This document shows positions 52,663 through 53,011 of a DNA stretch of 53,011 nt, one piece after another; position 1 is the first letter of the stretch, and each line of letters begins with the position of its first letter. The notes under the pieces were generated by a model that was not told where the DNA came from, made no database searches, and was given only the letters and a program-made list of their open reading frames with translations. The translations under genes were made by a program, and so were the position numbers. Origin of the DNA: Muribaculaceae bacterium (GTDB lineage: Bacteria; Bacteroidota; Bacteroidia; Bacteroidales; Muribaculaceae); contig JAFVCX010000015.1 in NCBI GenBank assembly GCA_017478855.1, positions 1-53,011 of the forward strand, read 5' to 3'.

Positions 52663-53011
52663 ATGAATACTTTGGCTTCAACTTACGACCCTAAAGCGGT
52701 CGAGGACAAATGGTATCAGTATTGGGAGCAGCACGAGATGTTTAAGTCGGTTCCCGATGAGCGTGAACCTTACACCATCGTCATTCCTCCTCCCAATGTG
52801 ACCGGTGTGCTCCACATGGGACACATGCTCAATAATACCATTCAAGACATTTTGGTGCGCCGTGCGCGCATGGAGGGCAAAAATGCCCTATGGGTGCCCG
52901 GCACCGACCATGCCAGCATCGCCACCGAGGCCAAAGTGGTGAAACGCCTTGCCGAGCAAGGAATCAAAAAACGTGATCTCACTCGTGACCAATTCTTGAA
53001 ACATGCGTGGG
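52663..53011 (+). CDS. valS: Valyl-tRNA synthetase, N-terminal part (cut by window end)
   Basis: The first 116 codons of a class I aminoacyl-tRNA synthetase that charges tRNA-Val. The N-terminus [20 protein letters not shown] is typical of ValRS. The ATP-binding HIGH motif appears as HMGH at residues 51-54 within [15 protein letters not shown], and [15 protein letters not shown] follows at about 78-92. The frame stays open to the edge of the window; the KMSKS and editing domains lie outside. The start at 52663 follows the promoter by about 40 bases and has an AAAAAG leader typical of the phylum. Confidence 0.96.
   Translation, partial: MNTLASTYDPKAVEDKWYQYWEQHEMFKSVPDEREPYTIVIPPPNVTGVLHMGHMLNNTIQDILVRRARMEGKNALWVPGTDHASIATEAKVVKRLAEQGIKKRDLTRDQFLKHAW

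Noticed and set aside
1-53011. CRISPR arrays, insertion sequences, integrases or phage genes
   Set aside because: No regularly spaced repeats, transposase motifs or phage structural proteins were seen on either strand; the repeats in the two giant genes are protein-coding.

Overview
The window looks like chromosomal DNA of a gut-type Bacteroidales bacterium, probably Muribaculaceae or a close relative (the family is inference). The evidence is a SusC/SusD pair, a fused MurF-alanine racemase, a GSCFA protein, a DUF3822-RsmD pair, the type IX secretion (T9SS) protein PorQ, and many promoters of the Bacteroidetes form TTTG-N19/20-TAnnTTTG. No insertion sequence, prophage, integrase or CRISPR array was seen. 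Almost every gene reads as intact; only valS is cut, by the right window edge.

Layout. 1-16.4 kb is mostly housekeeping: a BCP peroxiredoxin, a candidate structured small RNA (about 770-920), RidA, a tiny HExxH membrane protein overlapping an HD-domain phosphohydrolase, a PBP4-type DD-peptidase, RsmI, a coiled-coil lipoprotein, two transporters, a RecD/Pif1-like helicase, and the minus-strand pair lpxB and a GHL10 glycosidase-like protein. A three-gene plus-strand unit follows (beta-helix lipoprotein, DegT-type aminotransferase, VOC protein). 16.4-23 kb carries an aspartate-type aminotransferase and a SusC-SusD nutrient uptake pair on the minus strand, then tRNA-Gln. 23.5-34.8 kb, the most unusual part, is occupied by two giant divergently transcribed secreted repeat proteins (1986 and 1634 residues). 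Both are built from three GLUG/beta-helix modules and carry C-terminal regions resembling T9SS sorting domains. 34.8-46.7 kb returns to core functions: an FKBP isomerase with a Cys/His tail, tRNA-Asp, an LtaS-like phosphotransferase, the operon TonB_C protein-DUF3822-rsmD, porQ, the operon GSCFA-murF/alr-tadA-esterase, and manA. 46.8-53 kb has an Lrp/AsnC regulator, an mgtC-antiporter operon, a DUF6249-like/ECF sigma factor/small membrane protein cluster, and the start of valS.

How it fits together. Much of the window serves the cell envelope: peptidoglycan (dacB, murF-alr), lipid A (lpxB), outer-membrane uptake (susCD) and surface protein secretion (porQ plus the two giant likely cargo proteins). 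Convergent gene pairs are often separated by long, perfect inverted repeats that can act as terminators in both directions. Divergent pairs often have recognisable back-to-back promoters. The best candidates for new biology are the divergent giant surface proteins, the small RNA near 770-920, and the sigma factor cluster with a possible small membrane-bound partner.
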